From Clostridia bacterium (GTDB lineage Bacteria; Bacillota; Clostridia; UBA1381), in NCBI GenBank assembly GCA_900756545.1, contig CAAEKO010000002.1, forward strand, positions 1-64,000: a DNA stretch of 64,000 nucleotides, given 5' to 3'. Of the stretch, positions 33,572 to 42,816 are shown in pieces. How positions within the stretch are numbered: the first letter of the stretch is position 1; the number at the start of each line of letters is the position of its first letter. Made by a program: the position numbers and the translations under genes. The notes under the pieces are model-generated. The model was not told the origin of the DNA. It did no database searches and saw only the letters and a program-made list of their open reading frames with translations.

Positions 33572-34157
33572 GCCCCAGAGCCTTTTTTGCCAGTTTATCA
33601 GCCAGATCGTTATAGGTGTTGCCGGAATGTCCCTTCACCTTATGAAAATTGACAGTTAGTGATTGGGATAACTTCCTATATAATAGCGCATAATTTTTTG
33701 TACCTTCTTTTTCAGCTTTCCATGCACCAGTACACCAGTGTTCTATTCCGGCATAATCATAGTAGAGGTCCAAAGAGGAAATATTATGTTCTACACAATA
33801 TTCCATAACAAAGGCTGCGCCTTTGATCTCGCCGGCCACATTGCGCATAGAGGAAAGTGCGGAATCGCCGAAGCTTTCTGAAAAATGGAGTTCTTTTCCA
33901 TTATAAAAAAGAACCGCGCCGAACGAAAACCTGTTCTGCTTCACGTCAAAGCTGCCGTCAATATAAGCGACTGCTTCGGCTGTTGCTTCAGTAGTGATAA
34001 TTAAGCTGCCAGTTAGATAGGCCTTTGCTTCTTCCCTCGTCATGAAACCCTTAAACTGTGCGTCCTTATAACCTGTAACCTCTCGTTTACAGTCATCCCA
34101 AGATGTATAAATACCGGGATGACGTCCGTTTTTCACAGCATAAAATTTTTTTGACAA
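33564..34157 (-). CDS. rnhA: Ribonuclease HI with N-terminal viroplasmin domain
   Basis: A 197-residue enzyme cutting RNA in RNA-DNA hybrids. The N-terminal hybrid-binding domain reads KKFYAVKNGRHPGIYTSW. The catalytic acidic residues are visible: Asp in YIDGSFD, Glu in VAGEIKGA, Asp in LYYDYAG, and Asp in NDLADKLAKKA. An ATG at 34178 lies at the predicted start of the transcript and has no binding site. TTG at 34157 has AAAGGG upstream and gives the normal family N terminus, so I use it. Confidence 0.9.
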   Translation of the reverse strand: MSKKFYAVKNGRHPGIYTSWDDCKREVTGYKDAQFKGFMTREEAKAYLTGSLIITTEATAEAVAYIDGSFDVKQNRFSFGAVLFYNGKELHFSESFGDSALSSMRNVAGEIKGAAFVMEYCVEHNISSLDLYYDYAGIEHWCTGAWKAEKEGTKNYALLYRKLSQSLTVNFHKVKGHSGNTYNDLADKLAKKALGLA

Positions 34158-34182
34158 ATTATATTCAAACCCTTTCATCTGT

Positions 34183-34188
34183 ATTATA
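34183..34188 (-). promoter_or_regulatory. Extended -10 promoter of the RNase H gene
   Basis: Minus-strand TGGTATAAT has the extended TG-N motif and no clear -35. The start point would be near 34176, inside the longer reading frame, which supports the downstream TTG start of rnhA. Confidence 0.5.
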
Positions 34189-34273
34189 CCAAAATTTTCT
34201 GAACTTCTATCTATTTAAATATGTAGTATTTTATAATAAATATGCCCGATGGTCAAGACTTTAAAAAAAAGTG

Positions 34274-34302
34274 TTGACAAATCCGGCCGAAAATAGTAAA
34301 AT
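34274..34302 (+). promoter_or_regulatory. Distal promoter of the SLH protein gene
   Basis: TTGACA (34274-34279), 17-base spacer, TAAAAT (34297-34302). It lies about 300 bases upstream of the gene, which would give a long leader. No gene is present in the 443 bases between rnhA and the SLH gene. Confidence 0.6.
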
Positions 34303-34443
34303 AAAAAGCAGAGTCGGTTTTTCCGGCTGAATTCAATTTGTTCATACAGCAGTTGACTTTTTTCGCCAATATTAAGGCCGAATTACAGATGATTGCTTGT
34401 ATAACAGCTTTTTTACAGTTGTATTACAACTGCAGAAAGTGCA

Positions 34444-34473
34444 TTGACTTATCACCGCTGTTAGTGATATAAT
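34444..34473 (+). promoter_or_regulatory. Proximal promoter and 120-nt structured leader of the SLH protein gene
   Basis: TTGACT (34444-34449), 18-base spacer, TATAAT (34468-34473). The leader from about 34480 to 34600 folds into GTTAAAGA/TCTTTAAC (34482-34507) and GAAAGGGT/ACCCTTTC (about 34531-34567). S-layer mRNAs often have long stable leaders. Two promoters in tandem suggest strong expression. Confidence 0.6.
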
Positions 34474-34600
34474 CAGTGCATAGTTAAAGATTGCGAGTAG
34501 TCTTTAACGCTTTACATTCCGGTGTGTTTGGAAAGGGTACGCAGCGGACGACAGAAAGAACCCTTTCAAAAAAGATAAAATAAGGGAGGATTTGAGAGAA

Positions 34601-37600
34601 ATGAAAAAAAATCTCAAAAAAGTAATTTCCGCTGTAATTGCTTTAGCTCTTTCGTTAAGCTCAGTTGCTTTTGCTGCTGATAAAAGCTTTACGGACGTAG
34701 CTGAAACAGCAAACTACTATCAGGCGGTAACTACACTTGCAAACCTGGGAATTATCGCTGGTTATGAAGACGGAACTTTCAAGCCGGACGATAACATTAC
34801 CAGAGCAGAAGTAACAACTATGGTTGTTGCGGCTATGAACATGACAGAGCAGGCTAAGGGCATGGAAGGAACAACAAAGTTCTCCGATATGCAGTCTGAC
34901 GCAACAAAATGGGCGTCCGGCTATGTAAACGTTGGCGTAGCTCAGAAGTTCATTGCTGGTTTTGAGGACAACACATTCCGTCCTGCTGAAAATGTTACAT
35001 ATGCACAGATTATCACAATGCTCGTAGGCGCATTGAACTATGGTGAATATGCAACATACTTGGGCGGTTATCCGAACGGCTATCTGTCAATCGCACAGAC
35101 AAGCGGTATCACAAAGAATGTTAGCACAAGCAACGCAAGCGACAATGTGACAAGAGCACAGGTTGCAATGTTGATCAACAACTTCCTGGATACACCAAAG
35201 GTTGAAATGGGCGGTATTTCCTATACATCTGATGGCAAATTGGTTCCGTCAATCAAAATCCAGGATGGTACAGATGATTCTTACTACAAGACAGTTCTGA
35301 CAGAAAACTGGAACATCTATATTTTGGAAGGTACTATTTCCGCTACAAGCAAATCTGAAGATTCTTCTTCTTTGAAAGCTGATCAGGTTAGATTTAAGAT
35401 CGGTAAAACAAAGGTTAAGAACAACGTAAACGGTTATAATGATCCAAGCAGCGATGATATCAACGATGTTGGATATGAACTGACAGCTTATGTTGGTGAT
35501 ACAGATGCTGCAAACTACCTGAATACATATGCTACGGCATATATGCAGTATGATGAAAATGATGATTGGGTAATCAGAACCTTTATTCCTTCTGGAAAGA
35601 ATAAGACTGTAAAATTTGCTGCAACTTTAGTAGATGACGCGTCTGATTCTTATCAGTTCGGTGTAGCAAATGAAAGAGATTTCGTTCGTTTCTATGCGAC
35701 AGCATCTGCTTCTAAATCTACAAAGTACTCTTTTGCAACGGGTGGAGCAACTCTGTATGTTAACGGCAAAGAAGAAGGCAAATTGACAGAATCATTGTTT
35801 GAGACATATATCCTGAACAACGATGCTGGTGAAGTTGAGTTAGTTGATACCTATGCAAGCGGTGCTGCTGCTGATGGTTACTATGATATTGTAAACGTAA
35901 CCTACTATGCAACAGCTCGTGTTGACAGTGTAACAGCAAGCTCCGGCAGAGTTACATTCAAGAGATACAGCAGCAATTGTGCATCTAGCATGACACTTGA
36001 TGAAGAAGATACAGATATTGAATTCAAAATTACTTATAATGGTGAGGAAATCAAGGTTACTGATCTGCAGGAAGATGATATTCTGACAATTGCCTATGAT
36101 TCAACAAATGGCGGTAAATTTAAAGATTCTAAATTCTATGATGTAATGGTAGCCAGAGATGTTGTTGAGGGTAAATATTCTGGTAACAACAAGGATGACA
36201 GAGTAATTACACTGGGTGACAAGAAGTATGAATTTACTGAATTAGGCGGTTCTGTAAATGATTCAAAAGAGGATCGGTTTAATGCTCAGATTTCAGACTT
36301 TAGCCTGACATTGTCAAATGAATATACAGCTTATCTGGATACATTTGGCAGAATCTTTGATATAGAAGTATTAGCAAACTCTGCTAAAATTGCAATTGCG
36401 GATAAGGTTGTAACATCTAGCACATACGATAACTATGGTTTAACACTGTATACTACAGATGGTACTTCCAAAACATATGAAGTTGATTCAAAGACTTCCG
36501 GTTGGGAGAGCAGTACAAAGGCTATTGCTAATGTTTATAACGGATCCAGTATTGATAACAGTGATAAAAAAGATATTAATAATCGTGTAGTTGAATATAA
36601 GATCAACTCTAAGGGTAACATTACGTCTTTAAAATTGCTCAGTGGTACAAAGGCTGATGGTGATTTCAGAACAAATACAACAGCTGTTGGTTCTGTAAGA
36701 ATGAGCGATGCTACAAAAGTTATTGATGCGATTGATTATGTTGATCGTGATCAAAAAGTAGCTGATTTGAAAGTAGCAAGTGTAAATAACTTTGTAAATG
36801 ATACAAGATATGTTGTATATGGTTATGGTACAAAGTTCAGCGATGGTACATATCCATTTGTTCTGGTTACACTTGGTGAAGGTAAATACACAGAAGATAC
36901 AAGGATGGCTGTCCTGACGGCGAGCGCTAACCCGACAGTTATTGATGGTGAAGAATTAGATGCTTTAACATTGTTTATCCCTGGTGAAGATGATGAACAG
37001 ACGATTGCTATTTCCGATGATGCTATATTGGCAATGGGTGGAAGTAATATTGAAGCTGAAACTTTAGCTAAAGGTGACCTGGTTATCTATACATTGGATG
37101 CAAACAACCAGATTAAAGATTTGGATGTAGTATTTAAGGGTGATAGCTATGTTACAACGAGTGGTTACAAAGCATTGGTAACTGAAATGCTGAAGGATGG
37201 CGATCATAATAGTCTGTTGTCTCTGCCCAGTGGTACAACAAAGTGGACAAAAGAATGGAAGCCAGCTAATTCTTCTGATACACCTGCACAGATCGTAATT
37301 GGTCCTATCGTTGAAAAGACAAGCAGCACATTCTCTATTGGTAAAGTTATCAACGGTACAATTGATTCTTATACAGGTCCTTATACAGATATCGGTAAGA
37401 CAGAAGATGAAGATGGCGGTATCTACAATATTTCTACAACTGGCGACACAGCAGTTTATAAGTTCGACTATACTGCTCCTTCCAGATCTAACTTGACAGT
37501 TGGTGCGGTTGGCGATTTGCAGAAGAGCGAATTTGCTAAATCTGAAATGTTGAATGACCAGACAGTTATTCCGTGGAATAGCTTGGAGCAGGCAAATGGC

Positions 37601-37681
37601 GTACCGGCTGGTATGAATGTTGCAATTGCGAAGGTTGTAAACGGTACAGCTACAGAAGTATTTGTATTGACCAACAACTAA
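34601..37681 (+). CDS. S-layer-like protein with three N-terminal SLH domains
   Basis: A 1026-residue exported protein. The signal peptide (about 1-25) ends AFA. Three SLH domains (about 28-80, 90-150, 151-200) carry landmarks such as GYEDGTFKPDDNITRAE and GFEDNTFRPAENVTYAQ. They bind pyruvylated wall polymer. The remaining 820 residues are Asp/Thr/Ser-rich, lysine-moderate and cysteine-poor, with no enzyme motif, as expected for a crystalline surface layer. ATG at 34601 has GGGAGG 11 bases upstream. Two promoters, a long leader, a strong terminator and uniform codon choice (GTA, ACA, AAC, CTG) suggest abundant expression. Being the main S-layer protein is inferred. Confidence 0.88.
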   Translation: MKKNLKKVISAVIALALSLSSVAFAADKSFTDVAETANYYQAVTTLANLGIIAGYEDGTFKPDDNITRAEVTTMVVAAMNMTEQAKGMEGTTKFSDMQSDATKWASGYVNVGVAQKFIAGFEDNTFRPAENVTYAQIITMLVGALNYGEYATYLGGYPNGYLSIAQTSGITKNVSTSNASDNVTRAQVAMLINNFLDTPKVEMGGISYTSDGKLVPSIKIQDGTDDSYYKTVLTENWNIYILEGTISATSKSEDSSSLKADQVRFKIGKTKVKNNVNGYNDPSSDDINDVGYELTAYVGDTDAANYLNTYATAYMQYDENDDWVIRTFIPSGKNKTVKFAATLVDDASDSYQFGVANERDFVRFYATASASKSTKYSFATGGATLYVNGKEEGKLTESLFETYILNNDAGEVELVDTYASGAAADGYYDIVNVTYYATARVDSVTASSGRVTFKRYSSNCASSMTLDEEDTDIEFKITYNGEEIKVTDLQEDDILTIAYDSTNGGKFKDSKFYDVMVARDVVEGKYSGNNKDDRVITLGDKKYEFTELGGSVNDSKEDRFNAQISDFSLTLSNEYTAYLDTFGRIFDIEVLANSAKIAIADKVVTSSTYDNYGLTLYTTDGTSKTYEVDSKTSGWESSTKAIANVYNGSSIDNSDKKDINNRVVEYKINSKGNITSLKLLSGTKADGDFRTNTTAVGSVRMSDATKVIDAIDYVDRDQKVADLKVASVNNFVNDTRYVVYGYGTKFSDGTYPFVLVTLGEGKYTEDTRMAVLTASANPTVIDGEELDALTLFIPGEDDEQTIAISDDAILAMGGSNIEAETLAKGDLVIYTLDANNQIKDLDVVFKGDSYVTTSGYKALVTEMLKDGDHNSLLSLPSGTTKWTKEWKPANSSDTPAQIVIGPIVEKTSSTFSIGKVINGTIDSYTGPYTDIGKTEDEDGGIYNISTTGDTAVYKFDYTAPSRSNLTVGAVGDLQKSEFAKSEMLNDQTVIPWNSLEQANGVPAGMNVAIAKVVNGTATEVFVLTNN

Positions 37682-37690
37682 TTTTATAAT

Positions 37691-37723
37691 AAAAAGAAAC
37701 CGGTCTTTGATCGGTTTCTTTTT
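37691..37723 (+). terminator. Terminator of the SLH protein gene
   Basis: AAAGAAACCG, loop, CGGTTTCTTTTT: a 10-bp stem ending in a T-run ten bases after the stop codon. Confidence 0.88.
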
Positions 37724-37730
37724 ATTGTAT

Positions 37731-37788
37731 TTGACAAGAAAAAGATCATATGCTATAATGAAAAAAACTGGTATCGGCCAGTTTTTTT
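37731..37788 (+). promoter_or_regulatory. dusB promoter followed at once by a terminator-like hairpin
   Basis: TTGACA (37731-37736), 17-base spacer and TATAAT (37754-37759) put the start near 37766. The sequence AAAAACTGG tatcgg CCAGTTTTTTT (37763-37788) forms a hairpin with a T-run starting at that very position. The dusB start codon is 31 bases further on. It is either a 5'-end protective hairpin or premature termination control. Confidence 0.6.
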
Positions 37789-37818
37789 CTATGTAAATCA
37801 GTTAAAGGAGAATAGATT

Positions 37819-38784
37819 ATGAAAATAGGGCGCTTACAATTTGATAATCCAGTTTTTCTTGCTCCAATGGCTGGAGTGACTGATTTGCCTTTTCGGGTCA
37901 TTTGTAAAAAATATGGAGCAGGGCTTGTCTATTCCGAGATGATTAGCGCCAAAGGTCTTTATTATAATGATAAAAAGACGGCGGATTTAATGCGATTTGA
38001 TCTAATGGAACATCCGGCGGCAATACAGACGTTTGGCAGTGATCCTGAAATTATGGCCGAGGTGGCGCCTAAGCTAATGGAAACAGGTGCAGTATTAATT
38101 GATATCAATATGGGCTGTCCCGCGCCGAAAATTGTGAATAATGGTGATGGAAGTGCATTAATGAAAAATCCGCATTTAGCTGGACAAGTTATGCGAGCTG
38201 TGGTGGATGCAGTTTCTTGCCCGGTAACAGTGAAAATTCGAAAAGGTTGGGATACCGATACGGCTGTAGAATTTGCAAAAGTATTAGAAAACAACGGCGC
38301 GGCGGCAATTACTGTCCATGGACGGACAAGAATGGAATTTTATAGCGGTAAAGCAGATTGGAATGTAATTAAAAAAGTAAAAGAGAGCGTTTCTGTACCG
38401 GTAATCGGAAACGGAGATATTTTTTCGGCACAGGATGCTTTGGATATGATGGATTTTACAGGGTGTGATGCAGTAATGGTTGGACGAGGAGCACAGGGGA
38501 ATCCATTCCTGTTTCGTCAAATACAAGAGCTACGGGAGTTTGGTAAAGTAGAAACATATCCTACAGAAAAAGAACGTTTAGAGCAGGCAGTAGAACACGC
38601 GAAAGCTATCGTAAAAGAAAAGGGAGAGAATCGCGGCGTAAAAGAGGCCAGAAAGCATATTTCCTGGTATTTGAAAGGAATGCGGGACAGCAGCGTACTC
38701 AAAACACAAGTGTTTCGTTTAACAAGGCTTGATGATGTTGTAAAGCTGTTAGAAGATAGAATAGAAAGTGGCGTCGGAAGCTGA
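37819..38784 (+). CDS. dusB: tRNA-dihydrouridine synthase
   Basis: A 321-residue FMN enzyme that reduces uridines in the tRNA D-loop. The N-terminal FMN site reads FLAPMAGVTDLPFR (12-25). The catalytic Cys lies in NMGCPAPKIVNNGDGSALM near 98-116, followed by VKIRKGWD, VHGRTR and GNGDIF. Length and motifs fit the bacterial DusB group. AAAGGAG precedes the ATG. It has its own promoter and is followed by a separate typA unit. Confidence 0.95.
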   Translation: MKIGRLQFDNPVFLAPMAGVTDLPFRVICKKYGAGLVYSEMISAKGLYYNDKKTADLMRFDLMEHPAAIQTFGSDPEIMAEVAPKLMETGAVLIDINMGCPAPKIVNNGDGSALMKNPHLAGQVMRAVVDAVSCPVTVKIRKGWDTDTAVEFAKVLENNGAAAITVHGRTRMEFYSGKADWNVIKKVKESVSVPVIGNGDIFSAQDALDMMDFTGCDAVMVGRGAQGNPFLFRQIQELREFGKVETYPTEKERLEQAVEHAKAIVKEKGENRGVKEARKHISWYLKGMRDSSVLKTQVFRLTRLDDVVKLLEDRIESGVGS

Positions 38785-38916
38785 GCCTTTATGAAGCCCA
38801 ATAGTTTAAATAAAAATTATTAAAAATATTGTAAAATAAAGAAAAATGTGATAAACTATACTTTGTGAAAAAATTTGGTTATGTTCCTTGCGGTGCAGAA
38901 GGGATTGGTTATACGT

Positions 38917-40740
38917 ATGGTAAAAAAAGAGAATATAAGGAATATTGCAATTATTGCCCATGTCGACCACGGAAAGACCACACTAGTAGACGCTATGCTG
39001 AAGCAAAGCGGCATATTCCGGGAGAATGAGCAGGTAGACGAGCGTGTGATGGATTCTAATGATTTGGAACGGGAGCGCGGTATTACTATTTTAGCAAAAA
39101 ATACGTCTTTATATTATAATGGTGTAAAAATTAACATTATTGATACACCGGGACATGCAGATTTTGGTGGTGAAGTAGAGCGCGGGCTTGAGATGGTAGA
39201 CGGCGTATTATTGTTGGTAGACGCCTTTGAGGGATGTATGCCGCAAACCAGGTTTGTACTGTCCAAAGCGCTGGCGCTGGATTTGAAGCCGGTTATCGTT
39301 GTGAATAAGGTAGACAGGCCTAATGCCCGGCCGTATGAGGTTGTTGACGAGGTTCTTGAACTGTTTATTGATTTAGACGCTACGGATGAGCAGTTGGATA
39401 CCCCGGTAATCTACGCCTCCGGTCGTGACGGATGGGCAACGGCCGAATATAATCCGGAACAGCCAAACAAGGATTTGAAAGAGCTGTTCGAGCTGATCGT
39501 TAACGCAATCCCATGTCCTAAATGCCAAGACGAAGGATCATTCCAAATGCTAGTTTCAAACATTGACTATGACGATTATACAGGGCGTATCGCTGTAGGG
39601 AAAATTCAGCGGGGCAGAATAAAAACGAATATGCCAGTATGTGTTTGCCGACCGGATGATTCTATGGGCCGGGGAAAGGCAACTAAGCTTTACACCTTTG
39701 AGGGATTGCAAAAAGCGGTAACAGATGAGGTCGGTGCGGGGGATGTTGTGGCGATTTCCGGTATTACAGATATTAATATCGGCGATACGATCTGCGATGT
39801 GGATGCGCCGGAGGCTCTGCCATTTGTAAAGATTGATGATCCGGTTCTTTCCATGACGTTCAGCGTTAATGATAGTCCATTTGCTGGACAGGATGGTAAG
39901 TTTGTTACTTCCCGCCATTTGCGGGACCGCCTATACCGGGAGTTGGATTCCAATATCAGTCTGCGGGTGGAGGATACGGATACTACCGAAGCTTTTAAGG
40001 TATCAGGCCGCGGAGAGCTTCATTTGTCTGTTTTGATTGAGAATATGCGGCGTGAGGGCTATGAGTTTCAGGTTTCCAATCCGGTGGTTATTTATAAGGA
40101 AATTGATGGAAAGCGGTGTGAACCAATTGAGCATCTAACTGTAGACGTGCCGGAGGAGTTTACAGGTGTTGTTATGGACGGTGTGATTCAGCGAAAGGGA
40201 GAAATGGTGAATATGGCGCCTACCGCACAAAACTATACCCGGTTGGAGTTTCGAATTCCGTCCCGGGGACTCATTGGATATCGAAGCGAACTATTGACTG
40301 CTACGAAAGGAACTGGTATCATCAACAGTATCCTGGAGGGATACGAACCTTATAAGGGAGATTTTCAGAGCCGAAACCGGGGGGCGCTGGTGGCTTGGGA
40401 AAATGGCGAAAGTATTACCTACGGGCTATACAATGCGCAGGAACGCGGCACGCTGTTTATTGGCGCTGGTGTGAAAGTATATGAGGGAATGATCGTAGGT
40501 GAGAATGCCCGACAAGATGATATCGTGGTGAATGTATGCAAAAAAAAGCATGTTACCAATACTCGGGCTTCTGGTTCAGATGACGCGCTGAAGCTTGTGC
40601 CGCCACGAGACATGAGTCTGGAGCAATGTTTGGATTTCATTGCTGATGACGAGCTTTTAGAGGTGACGCCGGACCATCTTAGAATGCGCAAACGCATTTT
40701 GCAGACAGATTTACGGGCGAAAGCTAATGCGAGGAAATAA
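38917..40740 (+). CDS. typA: Translational GTPase TypA/BipA
   Basis: A 607-residue ribosome-associated GTPase involved in 50S assembly and stress growth. It has G1 AHVDHGKTT (about 10-18), switch I with RERGITI, G3 DTPGHADFGGE, G4 NKVDR, the EF-G-like domains III and V, and the TypA-specific C-terminal domain with PSRGLIGYRSE and MSLEQCLDFI. The frame extends upstream, but ATG at 38917 gives the normal length and N terminus (MVKKENIRNIAI). The binding site is weak (AGAAGGG 13 bases upstream). A 12-bp terminator follows. Confidence 0.96.
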   Translation: MVKKENIRNIAIIAHVDHGKTTLVDAMLKQSGIFRENEQVDERVMDSNDLERERGITILAKNTSLYYNGVKINIIDTPGHADFGGEVERGLEMVDGVLLLVDAFEGCMPQTRFVLSKALALDLKPVIVVNKVDRPNARPYEVVDEVLELFIDLDATDEQLDTPVIYASGRDGWATAEYNPEQPNKDLKELFELIVNAIPCPKCQDEGSFQMLVSNIDYDDYTGRIAVGKIQRGRIKTNMPVCVCRPDDSMGRGKATKLYTFEGLQKAVTDEVGAGDVVAISGITDINIGDTICDVDAPEALPFVKIDDPVLSMTFSVNDSPFAGQDGKFVTSRHLRDRLYRELDSNISLRVEDTDTTEAFKVSGRGELHLSVLIENMRREGYEFQVSNPVVIYKEIDGKRCEPIEHLTVDVPEEFTGVVMDGVIQRKGEMVNMAPTAQNYTRLEFRIPSRGLIGYRSELLTATKGTGIINSILEGYEPYKGDFQSRNRGALVAWENGESITYGLYNAQERGTLFIGAGVKVYEGMIVGENARQDDIVVNVCKKKHVTNTRASGSDDALKLVPPRDMSLEQCLDFIADDELLEVTPDHLRMRKRILQTDLRAKANARK

Positions 40741-40800
40741 AGTAAAGGCTTGAACTAATGACAGTAGCTCGTGTTTTTTCATATTTCATTGACATAACAA

Positions 40801-40841
40801 ACCCTCCTATGGTTTCATTCTACCATAGGAGGGTCTTTTTC
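40801..40841 (+). terminator. Terminator of typA
   Basis: A 12-bp perfect stem, ACCCTCCTATGG with CCATAGGAGGGT, followed by CTTTTTC on the plus strand. Confidence 0.88.
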
Positions 40842-40885
40842 TAAATTTTTGTTTTTAATGGTTGTTATCCCTGAACGTCCTCACT

Positions 40886-40990
40886 TTATACTCCCATAAA
40901 CAGAGCTACGATCCCAATCCCAATCGGGATAAGCATGGCAACCGCTAGCACGGTGCAAATGATCTGTAGCTGTTTTTTGGTAAACCTCAT
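40886..40990 (-). CDS. 34-residue single-helix membrane protein
   Basis: A small leftward frame encodes MRFTKKQ followed by one hydrophobic helix (about 8-34, with ICTVLAVAMLIPIGIGIVAL). A basic start followed by a single membrane helix is a common layout for real small proteins. A purine-rich site, GGAAGTGA, lies seven bases ahead of the ATG, and a TATAAT occurs about 35 bases upstream. It follows tadA on the same strand. No known family is recognised. The call rests on composition, start signals and position, so it is tentative. Confidence 0.55.
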   Translation of the reverse strand: MRFTKKQLQIICTVLAVAMLIPIGIGIVALFMGV

Positions 40991-41054
40991 CTTTATTCAC
41001 TTCCGTTCGCCGTAATATTCCATAATCCATTATATCGCATCATGCGGAAAAAAT

Positions 41055-41513
41055 CTACCTCTTTTTGCGTAATTCACGAAAAAAATTTGATAATAATTCT
41101 GCGCATTTAGTCTGATAGTGTCCTCCCTCTACATGAACATCGTGGTTAAAAAGTCCGGGCTGGAATAAATCTAACGTACTGCCTGCACAGCCAGCCTTAG
41201 AATCATAGGCGCCAAAGTACACGTTTTTGATCCGGGACTGAATAATGGCCCCTGCACACATGGGACAAGGCTCCAGCGTTACATACAGATCACAGTCTAT
41301 AAGCCGCCAGCTTTCCATTCTTCGGCTGGCCTTATGGATAGCTGTCAATTCCGCATGGCACAGACTGTTTTTCTTTGTTTCCCTTTTATTATAGCCCCGG
41401 GCAATGATTTTTCCATTCAGTACAATTACCGCACCCACCGGCGTTTCCCCGATTTTCGCCGCCTTTTTGGCCTGCCGTATGGCCTCCGTCATAAATCGTT
41501 CTTCATATTCCAC
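41055..41513 (-). CDS. tadA: tRNA-specific adenosine deaminase
   Basis: A 152-residue zinc enzyme that deaminates A34 to inosine in tRNA-Arg(ACG). The zinc and proton-shuttle motif is CHAELTAI near 53-60, and PCPMCAGAI near 83-91 supplies the two cysteines. The frame continues 28 codons upstream, but GTG at 41513 has AAGGGGGC in place and gives the family N terminus MEYEERFMTEAIRQAKKA. The gap to the divergent methyltransferase gene (41514-41807) holds that gene's promoter and nothing else I can support. Confidence 0.94.
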   Translation of the reverse strand: MEYEERFMTEAIRQAKKAAKIGETPVGAVIVLNGKIIARGYNKRETKKNSLCHAELTAIHKASRRMESWRLIDCDLYVTLEPCPMCAGAIIQSRIKNVYFGAYDSKAGCAGSTLDLFQPGLFNHDVHVEGGHYQTKCAELLSNFFRELRKKR

Positions 41514-41721
41514 TATTTTCGCCCCCTTTTTGTTCCTTAGGCGGATTATTAAACCGTATGCTGGTATATTGCAAAAAAAATTACTTATTGGTTTCAATCT
41601 TATATTATCAGCATAGTTGGTATTATATCATATCCTAAGAAAAATTGTCTATATCATAAATTAAAATTTTTTTCGTTTCTGTACTAAGTTCACAGAATAT
41701 GTTCCAGATATCTCTGAAACC

Positions 41722-41750
41722 TTGACAAATAGCCCGGTGAATGGTATATT
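41722..41750 (+). promoter_or_regulatory. Promoter of the methyltransferase gene
   Basis: TTGACA (41722-41727), 17-base spacer, TATATT (41745-41750), about 50 bases before the ATG. Confidence 0.7.
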
Positions 41751-41807
41751 TTAGGGGGTGTACATTTAATTTGTATACTTAATTCTATATAAAGGTAAAC
41801 AATTACG

Positions 41808-42680
41808 ATGTGGTTTGCAGAGGAATGGACTGACTACAAGTTAATAGACGCATCTAATGGAGAAAAGCTGGAGTATTGGAAAAATTACCTTCTTCGGCGG
41901 CCCGATCCACAAGCCGTCTGGCAAGTACAAAGTGAACACGAGCTTTGGGCAAAGCCTGACGCTTGGTATCACCGAAGCAGCTCCGGCGGGGGAAGATGGC
42001 AGTTCTTGAATAAACGCCTTCCTCAACGTTGGTGTGTGCAATACCGGAATTTGACCTTTAACATTAAGCCTATGGGCTTCAAGCATACCGGACTTTTCCC
42101 AGAGCAGGCTGTGAATTGGGACTGGTTTTCCGATTTGATCCAGAATGCCGGCAGGCCTGTCCGTGTTCTGAATCTATTCGCTTATACAGGCGGAGCTACG
42201 GTTGCTGCACTGGCAGCCGGGGCTGAAGTGGTTCATGTAGACGCTTCTAAAGGTATGGTTTCCTGGGCAAAGGAAAATGTTTTATCCTCCGGACTTACGG
42301 ATGCACCGGTTCGCTTTATTGTAGATGATGTGGTAAAATTTGTGCGCCGGGAATTCCGCCGTGGCCGCCGATACGAGGCTATTATCATGGATCCGCCTTC
42401 CTATGGCCGGGGACCCGGGGGCGAGGTCTGGAAAATTGAAGATCAGCTTTTCCCTTTGATAGAGGAATGTTTGAAAATATTGTCGGATAATCCCCTGTTT
42501 TTCCTGATCAATTCTTATACCACAGGCTTGTCCGCATCTGTTCTGACTAATGTCTTGTCCCTGTCTATAGTCAGGCAGTATGCCGGCCGAGTTTCTGCTG
42601 ATGAAATCGGTCTTCCCATGCATGCGGCTAAAGGATTGTTTCTGCCCTGTGGTATTTCTGGACGCTGGGAAGCCCGGTAA
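41808..42680 (+). CDS. SAM-dependent methyltransferase, RlmI-like
   Basis: A 290-residue class I methyltransferase. The SAM-binding motif NLFAYTGGATVAALAAGA is near 121-138, the acidic motif II VVHVDASKGMV near 140-150, and the catalytic motif IIMDPPSYGRG near 194-204, typical of 23S rRNA (cytosine-C5) methyltransferases of the RlmI/RlmK type. It lacks the N-terminal PUA domain of RlmI. The exact target base is therefore unknown. It is transcribed from its own promoter and followed, after a 136-base gap, by the ECF transporter genes. Confidence 0.85.
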   Translation: MWFAEEWTDYKLIDASNGEKLEYWKNYLLRRPDPQAVWQVQSEHELWAKPDAWYHRSSSGGGRWQFLNKRLPQRWCVQYRNLTFNIKPMGFKHTGLFPEQAVNWDWFSDLIQNAGRPVRVLNLFAYTGGATVAALAAGAEVVHVDASKGMVSWAKENVLSSGLTDAPVRFIVDDVVKFVRREFRRGRRYEAIIMDPPSYGRGPGGEVWKIEDQLFPLIEECLKILSDNPLFFLINSYTTGLSASVLTNVLSLSIVRQYAGRVSADEIGLPMHAAKGLFLPCGISGRWEAR

Positions 42681-42816
42681 AGAGTATGACATCGTTATGC
42701 CTGGATAAATCGTAATAAAATAATTTTCGCTATATGCTTTTCTGCCCACGATGAGCGTATATAGATATTTATATTTTTCTTTGCTATTTGTGGGCAGAAA
42801 GGCTTTGGGAATTTTC

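Noticed and set aside
42751..42816. 22 extra N-terminal codons of ecfA1
   Set aside because: Extension lacks a binding site and is absent from the normal EcfA N terminus; ATG 42817 is preferred.
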